This document shows, piece after piece, positions 35,100 to 46,472 of a DNA stretch of 64,000 nt. The position numbers and the translations under genes were made by a program. The number at the start of each line of letters is the position of its first letter. Positions within the stretch are counted from its first letter, which is position 1. The DNA comes from Artemia franciscana. Its lineage: Eukaryota; Arthropoda; Branchiopoda; Anostraca; Artemiidae. Below the pieces are notes generated by a model. The model was not told the origin of the DNA. It saw nothing but the letters and a program-made list of their open reading frames with translations, and made no database searches. The stretch lies in the NCBI RefSeq assembly GCF_032884065.1, contig NW_027062665.1, positions 2,967,266-3,031,265 on the forward strand. Reading direction: 5' to 3'.

Positions 35100-35535
35100 C
35101 TGAAATAAACTAACGAAATAGGGGGGGGGGGGTAATGTCAGATAAACCACCCTGATGTTTGGAAAGACCATAAAATAATTTGTTACTTAGGCCATGTAAC
35201 ATACCAAATAGTCGAGCTGTTAGCTGAATGTACGATCTGACCAAACCGGTTTCATAGACACAAGGACAAATGACGGGAGACAGAATGTATTGGACTTGTA
35301 TGATTTGCGCCAAATATGGGTACATCAGGGGGGTGGGGGTAAGGTTAGATTATTAACCCATTTCTGAGATATATTCTTTCCCCCCCCCCCTAATTTGCAA
35401 ATATATAGCCCAAATTATACTATTGTATAAACTAAAGTATTGTATTTACATCATGTTTTGGTGTATTTCATTATGATCAACGTAACTACACTTCTTGAGT
35501 GTGTTAGGTATAATACATAAGTACCAGTAATTTTC
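35100..35535. repeat. Foldback-like element with G and C runs
   Basis: The left side carries a G13 run and, near 35305-35345, a degraded inverse of the motif found on the right at 35380-35420 (C11 then TAATTTGCAAATATATAGCC). The right end (TTGAGTGTGTTAGG, then TATAATACATAAGTACC) resembles the right terminus of the Merlin-like element at 12748-13442. Probably a diverged relative of it. The left terminus was not identified. Confidence 0.45.
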
Positions 35536-36094
35536 TTTCAAAAGGCCACAGACTAATAGAACCAATTTTCGTTGATTTTTAAGTTAATCCTCCCCCCTTA
35601 AAAAACGAACCAAGAGCCTGTGTATGTACCTGTAGTCCTTTGAGTCTGCAAGGCTATCAAAATATTCAACACCAGACTTTAGAATAACATCAAAAATTAT
35701 TACCTTACCCTTTTGTATTATCGACACCGTTCTTTATAGGTAGGAATTTTTTCATACACTTCAGTTACAATTTTATCCTTATCTTTTGACATAGATTCTT
35801 GAATGACTTCCATTTCTGCTCATCAAATTCATGGAAAACGTTTTAAATACGTATTTAAATTGCGCATTAAAACCCGCGTTGTCTGTGCCCAAAGGACTGG
35901 GAACTAATTAAAAGTCAATAGCTAAGTTCATGAATGTGAAATCATCATTGATGACTGTCACAGTGTAAAAATATTTTCGCTTTACTGTGCTGACTGCATA
36001 GATGACTGGAACAGTTACATCCGCAGGACTTTGCTTCTTAGAGAATTCCAATTTCGTCAGCAATAGTTACAGCTTAGGGGTATAAGCCTAGAGA

Positions 36095-36487
36095 AGGAAA
36101 CATGTTAAGAAAACATTTCATAATACGCACAATAGCTGTAGCAAACACCTTTTGCATGGATCCCCCCTATACTTTACCGCCAACCCCCCTTCCCCTAAAA
36201 AGCAAATATATAGTCCAAATTATATAAAACCAATGCATTCTGTCACCCATCACTTGTTTTCCGGTTCTTCTTTTAAACAGTTAATTCAATTAATAAGCAC
36301 AAGGTATGAAACAAGAGGGACGCATTGGGGGAATAGAGGGGAAATATATAATTTCGACTGTATATTTACACATTAAGGGGGGGGGGTAAAATATAGGGGG
36401 TTCCATGCAAAATCTGTTTGCTACAATTGTTATGCATATTGTAAATTGTTTTCTTATCATGCTTCCTTCTCTAACATGTTTCCTTCT
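36095..36487. repeat. Foldback element (GCAAATATATAG family)
   Basis: Two arms of about 150 bp are imperfect inverted copies. The left is 'gaaggaaacatgttaag...tttgcatggatcccccctatactttacc' with 'gcaaatatatagtcc'. The right is its inverse, 'tatatttacacattaaggggggggggtaaaatatagggggttccatgc...aacatgtttccttc'. The centre contains 'ttaattcaattaataag'. No protein is encoded. Confidence 0.7.
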
Positions 36488-36489
36488 TA

Positions 36490-38502
36490 AATCGTAAGTT
36501 AAAAATACCTCATTTATATAATCTTTCAGAATTAACCCTCGCCCCCACTCCCCCAAAGAGAGCGGATCCGTACCGGTTATGTCAATCACGGACTTGTGCT
36601 TATTTTCCCCACCAACTTTCATCCCGATCCCTCCACTCTAAGCGTTTTCAAAATTTTAGGTCCCCCCCCCAATTCCCCCCAATGTCACCGGATCCAGTCA
36701 GGACTAAAAATAAGAGCTCTGAGACACGATATACTTCCAAATTTCAAATTTCATTAAGATCCAATCACTCCTTCGTAAGTTAAAAATACCTCATTTTTCC
36801 AATTTGTGCAGAATTAACCCTCCCCAACTCACCCAAAGAGAACGGATCCGTCCCGGTTATGTCAATCACGTATCTAGGACTTGTGCTTATTTTCCCCACC
36901 AACTTTCATCCCGATCCCTCCACTCTAAGCGTTTTCAAAATTTTAGGTCCCCCTCCAATTCCCCCCAATGTCACCGGATCCAGTCAGGATTAAAAATAAG
37001 AGCTCTGAGATACTATATACTTCCAAACTTCAAATTTCATTAAGATCCGATCACTCCTTCGTAAGTTACAAATACCTCATTTTTTCTATTTTTTCAGAAT
37101 TAACCCTAGCCCCCCCCCAAACTCTCCAAAACAGAGAAGATCCGTTCCGGTTATGTCAATTATGTATCTTAGACTTGTGCTTATTTTTCCCACCAAGTTT
37201 CATCCCGATCCCTCCACTCTAAGTGTTTTCCAAGTTTTTGCTATCCCCCTCCCAACTCCCCGCCCCTTTCACCAGATCCGGTTGGGATTTAAAATAAGAG
37301 CTCCAAGACACGATATCCTTCTAAACGTCAAATTTCATTGAGATCCGATCACCCGTTCGTAAGTTGAAAATACCTCATTTTTTCTAATTTTTAAGAATTA
37401 CTCCCCCCCCCCAACTACCCCAAAGAGAGCGAATCAATTCCGATTATGTCAATCACGTATCTGGGACTTGTGCTTATTTTTCCCATCAAGTTTCATCCCG
37501 ATCCCTCCACTCTAAGTATTTTCAAAGATTTTGGGTTTCCCCCCTCCAACTCCCCCCAATGTCATCAGATCTGGTCAAGATTTAAAATAAGAGCTCCGAG
37601 ACACAATATCATTTCAAACATTAAATTTCATTAAGATCCCATCACCCATTCATAAGTTAAAAATACCTCATTTTTTCCATTCTTTCCGTATTAACCGGCC
37701 CCCACTCCCCCCCCCCCCCAGATGGTCAAATTGAGAAAATGACTATTTCTAATTTAAGCTGGTCCCGTCCCTGATACGCTTGCCAAATTTCATCGTCCTA
37801 GCTTACCAGGAAGTGCCTAAAGTAGCAAAACCGGGACTTTAGGTATCCCCCCTCCAACTCCCCCCAATGTCATCAGATCCGGTCGGGATTTAAAATAAGA
37901 GCTCTGAGACACAATATCATTCCAAACATCAAATTTCATTAAGATCCAATCACCCGCTCATAAGTTAAAAATACTTCATTTTTTCTATTTTTTGTGAATT
38001 AACCGCCCCCCCCCCCAGATGGTCAAATCGGGGAAACGACTATTTCTAATTTAATCTGGTCCGGTCCCTGATACACTTGCCAAATTTCATCGTCCTAGCT
38101 TACCTGGAAGTGCCTAAAGTAGCAAAACCGGGACTTTAGGTATTCCCCCTCCAACTCCCCCCAATGTCATCAGATCCGGTCGGGATTTAAAATAAGAGCT
38201 CTGAGACACAATATCATTCCAAACATCAAAATTCATTAAGATCCAATCACCCGCTCATAAGTTAAAAATACTTCATTTTTTTCTATTTTTTGCGAATTAA
38301 CCGGCCCCCCACTCCCCCCCAGATGGTCAAATCGGGGAAACGACTATTTCTAATTTAATCTAGTCCGGTCCCTGATACGCTTGCCAAATTTCATCGTCCT
38401 AGCTTACCTGAAAGTGCCTAAAATACCAAAACCGGGACCGACAGACAGACCGACAGAATTGGCGACTGCTATATGTCACTTGGTTAATACCAAGTGCCAT
38501 AA
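36490..38502 (-). mobile_element. Tandem-repeat element with hairpin end, insertion E3
   Basis: Same family and orientation as E2. The right end has the complete GACCGACAGACAGACCGACA stretch, the CACTTGGTTAATACCAAGTG hairpin and CCATAA. The conserved tail at the left is missing, and the left edge abuts the foldback element at 36095-36487. The interior contains at least six units. The last two (about 37870 and 38170) are almost identical at a 300-bp period, indicating recent unit amplification within the element. Confidence 0.72.
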
Positions 38503-38553
38503 AAAAAACCTGCATAAAAGTTTGATTTAATATGTCGGCCATAATATATTACA

Positions 38554-38582
38554 GGTAATTATTTGGTAAAAAAAAAAGTTTT
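38554..38582. repeat. Direct repeat flanking the Penelope-like element (left)
   Basis: GGTAATTATTTGGT followed by an A run and GTTTT is repeated at 40926-40954 with an extra T and one fewer A-run base. The pair brackets the decayed retroelement: a target-site duplication or a short pseudo-LTR remnant. Confidence 0.5.
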
Positions 38583-38711
38583 CTTAATATAGCTATTTAG
38601 ATAAACGAGCACTTGAACAAGTTCTTGACCTTATTCATCTATCCAAACACCTAGGACAAAACAGTATAACCAATCCATTAGCCAAGTAATCATGTCCAAA
38701 ATCAAGCTAAG

Positions 38712-38894
38712 TTAACATTCATAAATGTTAGTTGTTGTACAACTACAAGGAAAAGCACCTGGACTACAAGGACTGGCATTACCCCCCCCCCCCCCCCCTA
38801 TAAGAATTCCAATAATTTGCTCATATAGATTACCATTAAACTTTATAAAACTATTAAATAGAACAAATTCTTGTAAATCATATATCTTATCCAA
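38712..38894 (-). pseudogene. RT fragment of the Penelope-like element (GILIGG-NASP block)
   Basis: Open frame reading YDLQEFVLFNSFIKFNGN, then LYEQIIGILIGG, then extra glycines from a C17 run (38782-38798 on the plus strand), then NASP. Related retroelements have roughly GIPMGGNASP here, so the homopolymer has expanded inside the two glycine codons. After NASP the sequence no longer resembles RT. Confidence 0.65.
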
Positions 38895-39438
38895 GCTATA
38901 GCGTCTTGAACTAATAGTACTATTACAGAAGTTAGTCCATCTAGCCTTTTTATTATAAGTGTTAATAAAAGAAACAAATTAAACAAATGCAAATTTTTTT
39001 AATAATCCTTTTAAATTTTCAAATACTGAATTAAGTTGCAGATTTGTCTATAATGCAGTGAGATCAAATGAGTCCACGCTTCTGGCCGAAACTACACCAG
39101 GAAATCTAGTTCTTGTAATGAATTATTGACACTCCAATATGGATTAGGATTAAAAAATGTTTTAATTCACGAGCAATACACCTTAAATTTATTTGTAATT
39201 TCCCCTAAAATACACGACAATTCAGACACCTTAATTCTGGCTACCTCGCTGCAACAACAATAAAGCGTGGTTTAGGGGGATTCTTATGAAATTTTGCAGT
39301 CCAATATAAGAAAGGGACATTTTTATTATTATCATTAATTTTAATATTAAATTAAAAAAGTATGTCTTCTATTTTTCTCATTAAACTATTATTCTATTCT
39401 TGAACCATTTCATATGTATTTGTTGTGCGTAGATTCTT

Positions 39439-39630
39439 TTATGAAACATCATAATAGAGTCTCTGACAAATTATAGCAACATTATTATTAGCTTTATCAA
39501 CAAGTACAAATACAAATTCATTATGTATATTAGCAATTGCCCGTTTTATCTTAGCATTATAAAATATTGCCCCACTATTAAGATTATTGGCATTAGTATA
39601 TATCTTATTCCTTATTCTAGTTATAATCAA
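39439..39630 (-). pseudogene. RT fragment of the Penelope-like element (DKANNN block)
   Basis: Contains IYTNANNLNSGAIFYNAKI and EFVFVLVDKANNNVAII followed by CQRLYYDV. The DKAxNN...C..YY pattern is the conserved fingers region of Penelope-like reverse transcriptases. The frame stops where the related family continues (a stop replaces the codon after YYDVS). Confidence 0.7.
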
Positions 39631-40339
39631 ATTTTTTCAAATTCTGAAAACTATCTTTATTAATTTTCTTCCTTTTTTGAACCACTTACCTATAAATAAA
39701 TCTAAATCATTATTTAACCCACTTAGAAAATTTGTGGGTTTTAGATAATTAGAAAGACAGAATTTAGCCCCCCTTTTTATTATTCTCTGAAGATTAAGTT
39801 TCTTTATTATTGCCAAATCAACTTTTATAATATTTTCGTAAGTTGGATTTACAAATAATAAAAATTACTCGCAATTACAAGCAGGTTTCCTATTTCTATC
39901 TTTGTAAAATTTCCGAAGTGTTAAATTATAATTAAAATTCATTTGCCCTAACGTTTTCGAAAACATTTATGTTATAATGCGATTATTCTTATAATTCGAA
40001 TTACTAGGAAAGGCGTATTTCACATCCTGCTAGTTTAAAATTACTGGTAAATTTATATCCTCTAATTGTTTACTGCTAAATTTTATACATAAATATAGTC
40101 TCTTTTCCTAATTAACAGTCTTATCAGACTTTTTATAATTTGAAGCATGTTTTGTTTTTCCTAAAATACGCACCGTATCATAAATTAATTTAGTTTTTGA
40201 ATCACATGTTGTTTTATTATTCAAATCCAAAATAATTTTATTAAATTATTCCTTGATAACTTATTTGAACATTTTATTATACTAGCCATACCATCAGACT
40301 CAAATAGCTGGCAAAGATCCATCAAATAAATTTTTAAAT

Positions 40340-40711
40340 CTATATGATTTTTTCTATAGTTTTTCCTATGCCCCTTGATTGATTTTTACGTTTAGTGGGA
40401 TGATTACAAGAGGGGTGATCCGTTAATCCGTTTATAAAATTAACAACAACACTTACAATTTTACAATTTACATTCCGCAGAAGTAAACATTGAAACTTTT
40501 TATTATATAAAGTGTTCTTAACGAAAGTCCGAGGGGTGAAATAATCTCGGCAAAGAAAACAACGACAGGTACATTTACCAATATCCGGTAGACAACTTTG
40601 AATATTACTATTATCCTTTTTATTCAGTAAAACATCAAGCAATAGCACCATAACGACATACAATACCATATCCATTGCATATTCGAAAATCAAGCCCATA
40701 TCCGCCAACAA
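40340..40711 (-). pseudogene. N-terminal endonuclease-side remnant of the Penelope-like element
   Basis: 123-residue open frame with CTCRCFLCRDYF, FQCLLLRNVNCKIVSVVV and HPSCNHPTKRKN. Cysteine pairs followed by an NC-x-VVY-like strand precede the GIY-YIG core in these elements. The YIG part itself is not visible. It lies upstream of the RT blocks on the same strand, which makes the order permuted relative to classical Penelope elements. Confidence 0.5.
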
Positions 40712-40925
40712 TAAGACCTTTCTAACTACCGGAAGCGTAGATCAAGACCGTAATACTGTGTCTTAGCTACCAACATTAATACTACCCACGTACAAAATAA
40801 AATCCGCGAATAATTATCAGTATCAGGTTAAAAGCTTGAACCAGGGTTACGGTTTGTAGGTAAAAAATTACTCAACAATTCCTCCTCCTCTACCAGACCC
40901 AACCATGATTCGTAAAATATAATAA

Positions 40926-40954
40926 GGTAATTATTTGGTTAAAAAAAAGGTTTA
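40926..40954. repeat. Direct repeat flanking the Penelope-like element (right)
   Basis: Partner of 38554-38582. It lies just outside the 5' side of the minus-strand element. Confidence 0.5.
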
Positions 40955-42332
40955 CCGTAATTTTACGGACCCCTGTAAAATTGTTATTTTGTTTGTTTTA
41001 CCTATTCGACAGTTTTGCCAATATTTTATGTATTTTAACAATATTTTACCCTTATTTTATATATTTTATGACGCCTAGTTGTTTTAATCGTGCAAAACTA
41101 CCCAAAGACAGGGAGAAACAGGTTTGGAAATGGTATTGCTATTGTGAGTTTTACTGGAGACACAGCAGGTCGAATAAAAAGTTACATAATTGTTAATTGC
41201 GTTCATTAATTTTTTTATGAAGCGTTTATGATTGAGAGATAAATTGATATATGACTAGCCCTTCTCTTACTACATATCACCTTATTTGCATTTGCTTATT
41301 CTCTGTCACTGAACAGTCTAAGTAATATGTCGACTGTAAAATTTATAGAAAGCAATATAATTTCGCCTTTGGGTGTGTAGTAATATTACCCAGTTTAAAG
41401 CCGAAAACAGACGTAGCTTTTTTCGGTACTGATTGATTTGCGATTTGTCGATTTGCAAAGAACACGGTGCCAATTTGAGCTTGAAAATTTTTTAGTGTTG
41501 GTGCTGACTTGCAAAAAACAAAACCAGATTTTATTGTGATTATGAAAAAAGGTAATCCTTAATGTTTTCGTCTCTTCAGCATGAAAATCAAATGATAAAA
41601 ATAATAATAGTTAAGTAATAAATAATGAAAGAATTCAAAATTTAATCCAAATTTTTCAATGAAATATATATTTGAAAATAACGTTAATTTTTATAATAAA
41701 AAAATTATCATTTGACAAATGGTGTCTGTGTCCACGATTTTTAGCTTTGAAAACATAGTGCAAAGGATATATTTTGTACTGCTATCATTTGCCTACTGAG
41801 CTGCTCAAAGGATTGCCAGTAAATGCTACGTGCGTTCTAGACTGGCCCGAGGCAAAATTGGCGTTTTTACCAAGCTTTTTTTAAATGCTAAATATTTTGA
41901 TTAGAAACTGTCCCAAAATCCAAAGAAGTTTGAGGAGTTAGGGGATTGGACCCCAACTGGCCCCTGCCTCCGAGCCCAAGCAAATCAACGCCTATTTATT
42001 ATAAACAAGAAAATGATTATTAATCAAATTCATGTTCCCCAAACTCAACAGTATATTAAGTCTTAAATTCATTTACGTTAATATTATTTCTACCTATTGG
42101 TTTTTAAAATTGAGGAGGGGTATTACCTTTTTAAGCCTAAAAAAAAATCTTAAAAATTTCCAAGGAGTGATGGCTAATTGGAGAAAAAGCCAAGATAGTC
42201 TGTTGGTTTGAGCAAGAGGCAAATCTGGCATAAGCCTTTTTCAGAATTGTATAAAATTGATGTCATTTCACTTGTTGATAGCCATTTGAAGGCAATTGGA
42301 AATCCCAAGTAAAATGAGGATTTCAAAGATTA
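40955..42332. other. AT-rich stretch, no gene seen
   Basis: Contains a small CCGTAATTTTACGG palindrome at 40955-40968. Open frames here are short and AT-biased. Two loosely similar segments (about 41840-41880 and 42190-42240, both with 'gaggcaaaattgg/gaggcaaatctgg') hint at an old duplication. Confidence 0.45.
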
Positions 42333-42515
42333 ATGACTGACTATGTCCATAGGACTTTGAAGACAATTGGGCAGCTAAGATTCTTCTCATTATATGAGCT
42401 ATGCCTACTGGAAAGGCGTGCTGGAATTGCAATACGGACGATCGAGATTTTTGGGTTGATTTATGACGGACAATATCAACTGGACTTGTATGGAAAATTT
42501 TTGTTGAACTCACAG
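42333..42515 (+). CDS. Possible exon of unknown gene
   Basis: Frame reading YVHRTLKTIGQLRFFSLYE, LCLLERRAGIAIRTIEIFG and LYGKFLLNSQ ends exactly at CAG/GTAAAC (phase 0). Composition is protein-like. No family is recognised. The acceptor side is unclear (TTTCAAAG near 42328). The following intron could lead to 42890. Confidence 0.28.
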
Positions 42516-42889
42516 GTAAACAAGTGACCTAAGCCTAAATGGTTTGCGCTCTTATAGTCTCAGGTAGACTAATACGATTTAGGATTGACATATGACCAAT
42601 AAATTTTTTTCTTAGTTAATTAATTACTGTTAATTTACTCTAATCCAGAAGCTTATATTTCAGTGTATTTCCATGAATTTGGCTGAACGTTTTTGCTGAA
42701 AAACTTTGCTGAAGTTTGCTGAAAAAAAACCTGCAAATGCATCCGATTTGATGTATATATGTAATTTCAATATAGGTGTAACTTTTGCGTATTTTTTTTT
42801 AACATAACTAAAGAAAAAGCAGTTGGGTTTATTTAGTAATCTTTGTTGTTTAATTTTTCTATGTCTGTTCAATCTAAATTTTGTTTCAG

Positions 42890-43060
42890 AAATTGACGAT
42901 CCTTTACCAGGTGAAAATGAAAAGCCCTTCCACATTCCAAACCAATTTTTGTCTCAGAAATGTGAAGATATTCCTTGTCTCATTATACCCAGCATTTCAG
43001 GACCATGTAAATTTGAATATGAAACCCAGGAATCCGAACCCACATGTCCTGACAATGAAG
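42890..43060 (+). CDS. Possible 171-nt exon, open in two frames
   Basis: Bounded by TTTTGTTTCAG and GAAG/GTATAT. 171 bases is exactly 57 codons. In phase 1-1 it reads IDDPLPGENEKPFHIPNQF with QKCEDIPC, SGPCKFEY and PTCPDNE: acidic, cysteine-bearing, like an extracellular module. In phase 0-0 it is also open (KLTILYQVKMKSPSTF...) and would follow the phase-0 donor at 42515. I favour phase 1-1 on composition, weakly. No family identified. Confidence 0.35.
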
Positions 43061-45790
43061 GTATATTTCAAACATTTGGTTTTGTTAGAATTAAACGTAT
43101 CGGATAATATTTTAATGGGCAAAAATAGGACAAAAGGACTTGATCTGAAGATGGAAGTTGTTTTATTTTATTCCAATGTGCAGATATTTGCCAAACCATT
43201 TTTTAGTCTTACATGAAAGTTTTCAAATTTTCATTTGAAAGTAGCTTTATGAAAATTGTTTTTCAAAATACTTCACAATAACTTCTACAGCTGTAGACCT
43301 CCTTATATCCTAGTCCATAATTTTCATTTCAAGTTAAAAGTTTTTTTGATTATCCATAGAATTTTTGTCTTAAATACACAGCTGGAAGAATATAACGGGT
43401 TCCGCAAATCACGAAGAAAACCAAGTTTTACTCTGGTATAAGATTAAAGGGGGTATTCAGGAGGCATATACCCCCATGTTTTCCAGGCTCATCAAAATAA
43501 CCTCGATGGAACGTTCGTGTATGAGGGGTTCTAATTAACTTGAAGAGAAGTTACATATAAAAAATTCAGGAAAGAGTTAAAATGTCCGTTTTAGGTTGTT
43601 TATGATTGCCAAAGACGTTAAAACGGACTTAATAAAAAATATTGTGAAATTGTAGCCTCTTGAAACTTGTCCTTATTGATTGAATATATCTTGGGTTTGA
43701 ATCTCCAACATCATCTATGGCTAATAATGCCTAATAATATGCCTAAAAAATATGCCTAATAATGGTTTTTCAAGAATTCTGTTACTGTTACTACTTTTTC
43801 AAATCAATTGTGAGACTGTGTGATTTATGGCGCTCTAAATACACACTTTTTTTTAACAAACATATTTTCTTAAATTCTAAATGTATTTCTATAATTTTTA
43901 ACGTTTTACTGAGAACACGACTCTGGCCATGATTGGTCAATTGTAAAAGTTGCATAGGAAACCTTTTATTATATGTAGATTAGAGCTGCATAACCCAACA
44001 GCAACTGAACTTCTTCAAACCCTTCCGACTCTAGAAGTACTGCGAGTATTTTTGGACAAATTCTTAAATTTCTCAAAAAACTATTTACAATTTTATTACA
44101 TAAAGAGTCTAAGTGGTATATTACCCTTGGTATCTCTGAGGAGTTGTGGATAAAGAAAAAAGTCCTGTCTTTCCTGATAGCTATAGCGATTTTCTTAAAT
44201 GTGGTTTGCTGTAACATTCTCTTTTTAAACTCAAACAGTAAACTACCATCATATAAGCATTCGACCTTTCTTGGCAGCGTTCCCCATAGCCTTTATGTCT
44301 TGGCGAAGTTGCTCACCCTGCTATTCACTAATGTCCTTCAATTTTTGGAAAATAGTTCTAATTGCTATTTAAATGGTGAACTTTGCTGTTTTTGAGAATT
44401 AATATGATTATCTTTGCAGAGTGGTCTGAAAGTTTTATTATATGCATCCGAATTGAAACTCTACTTATCTATTGATCAGGTAACAAAATCAGTTCCTTTA
44501 CTATTCTTGCAGGACAAACAAGCAAATTCTCATCGACAAACATCGGTACTGTCTCTTTTTGTGGACCATGGAACAACTCAAATGAAATGGAACAACTCAC
44601 TGTAGTTAGGCTTGATGTTTGACATTGTCTTACAAATGTCGACCATTTTAGAGGATAGGACCACCTAAAAAGGACAGGGGAGTGGGTGTTTTCCCTCCAA
44701 TCTCTCTTCAACATACCCTGAAAGTTACAACCTAATATACAAAACCGTTACTTAGACGTAGCTGATGTTTCCTTATCACAAACAGCAAACACATAGTATG
44801 TTCTCGAGATTGTGCTCAGCATTTCGTTTAAATTTCATCTTAATGCTCTAAGTTTGTTGAATACCTAGGATCAAACATGCCCTCTTTTCTTACTAAAAAC
44901 TTATATGTTGACAAAAGCAACTGCCATAAATTACAGTCCTTGCCTGGAAGCTATGGGAAACGGTGTCAGCTTATGAATTATAATTATTCGACCTTTGGAA
45001 AAGTCTGAACAAAGTTTGCCTTAAATTTTGAACGGAAGTATTATTAGGTGTTGGGGCAAGGGAGGAGGAAGAGCTGGTTGCCCTCTTAACGCTTTTTTAT
45101 CTTAAAAGGGGCTCTTTAACTTCCGATTTCCAGTTCAATGCGTCTCTTCCAAAGTCTGAATGACGCCTCTTCCATATAAAAACTGTGTATTAGCAATAGT
45201 CAAATAGTATATTTTATAGCCCTTACCACGAGGTATGAATGGGGGTTGTCAACCTCGGACGCAAATATTTATTCTACCTTTAGTTAACTTTGAACGAAGT
45301 ATTTATCTATAAATTTGGATCGGAATAATTTTTGGAAAACAGGTCTGGGGCGGGGTTGATTGCCCCCCACTTGCTGTTGCCCCTTAAACAGGAACTACTT
45401 GTACTTCTAATTTCTAATCGAAAGAGCCCCTTGGTCTCACTTTTTTTGGCGGCAATCGTCCATAGCCTTTATGTCTGGGTGATATCCTTCACCTTCCTCA
45501 TCGCTAGTGGCAACTGAAGTTTTTGAGAAACAGTTAAAATGGCGACGTAAATGTACAACTTCACCGCTATCGTTATAAAAAAAGGTTTCTGAAACGTATG
45601 AGCATATTGTTTACCAGGTTGACGTATTGTTGTAAATATACGGCAAAATAAAAACCCGGCCAGTAAGACTAGTGAAAATTAGAAAAAAAAAATGTTGCCT
45701 GTCTTTTTTTCAGAAGTTAATGAAAATAGTTTAAAGATTAGTCTATCATAGGCAGCGCAATAGTGCTGCCTAAATAAAGAATGATGTTGC
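43061..45790. other. Unassigned region with weak exon-like stretches
   Basis: 43973-44153 (+) is open and leucine-rich (LELHNPTATELLQTLPTLEV then LRVFLDKFLNF) after a TATGTAG. 44421-44480 (+) reads SGLKVLLYASELKLYLSIDQ between TTTGCAG and CAG/GTAACA. Neither is recognised. 44270-44370 and 45440-45540 are diverged copies of each other ('ccatagcctttatgtct'). 45020-45160 loosely matches 45280-45440. The rest is AT-rich, non-coding sequence. Confidence 0.35.
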
Positions 45791-46252
45791 CTAACAACCA
45801 ATCCTTAATCCAATTCTCACTTGTGTCGAAATTCTGTTCTCCCAACTATTATAATCAAAAAAAGGTAAACTAATTTTACAGAACTTTATGGCCACTTAAG
45901 TAAGAGAATGATAGTTCTATGCAAGAAAATTGGCTATTTAAGTATGAGAATGATATTAACGTTTGAGAAACGGGCGGTAGCCATACTTTTGTTTGTAGTG
46001 AAGACACCGTTCATTAGAAGTACATAACCCCTACTCCCTGAAGACGGCCGCGGTCTAACAACCAATTCTTAATCCAATTCTCCTTGTCTTTGAATTCTGT
46101 CCTCCCAATTATTGTAATAAAAAAAGATAAACTAATTCTGCAGAACTTTGTAGCCACTTAAATAAGAGAATGATACTTTTACCCTTTTGAAACGGGCGGT
46201 AGCCGTACTTTTGTTTGTAGTGAAGACATCTTTCATTAGAAGTACATAACTC
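45791..46252 (+). repeat. ~264-bp tandem duplication
   Basis: 45791-46030 and 46055-46252 share CTAACAACCAAT, 'cttaatccaattctc', 'gccacttaa', 'taagagaatgata', 'gaaacgggcggtagcc' and 'tagtgaagacac/atc'. The second copy lacks about 45 bp. No coding capacity. Confidence 0.8.
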
Positions 46253-46472
46253 CAATTCTTTCGGAAAGAATTGGAAAAAAAAAACTTTCGGAAAGTTTAG
46301 TTTTTTTAATTAATTTTCGTTCGTTTTTTATAGCAAAAATTTTCAAGCTTTTAAAAAACTCCTTATTTCAAAATAAGATTTTTTCAACATTAAACGTTCA
46401 TTAAAATATCGAAAGTAACATAAGTAGTATCAAAGTAGCAATAACAAAGTAAAGAAAGAATCAAAGCAACAA

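Larger units (their letters stand above)
38583..40925 (-). pseudogene. Degenerate Penelope-like retroelement, permuted (Naiad-type) domain order
   Basis: Reading the minus strand 5' to 3', and allowing stops and frameshifts, the order is as follows. A cysteine cluster CTCRCFLCRDYF near 40580-40540 leads into VNCKIVSVVV and HPSCNHPTKRKN (GIY-YIG endonuclease-like remnant, with its core apparently lost). Next is KPACNCE at about 39865-39885 (a CxC motif). Then come reverse-transcriptase blocks EFVFVLVDKANNNVAII (about 39475-39530), FLYWTAKFHKNPPKPRF (about 39260-39320), FDLTALYTNLQLNS (about 39035-39080) and YEQIIGILIGG with NASP (about 38770-38830). The blocks match Penelope-like RT motifs. 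Endonuclease first with a CxC linker is the organisation known for Naiad elements. Inactive: many stops, and truncated after NASP. Confidence 0.72.
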
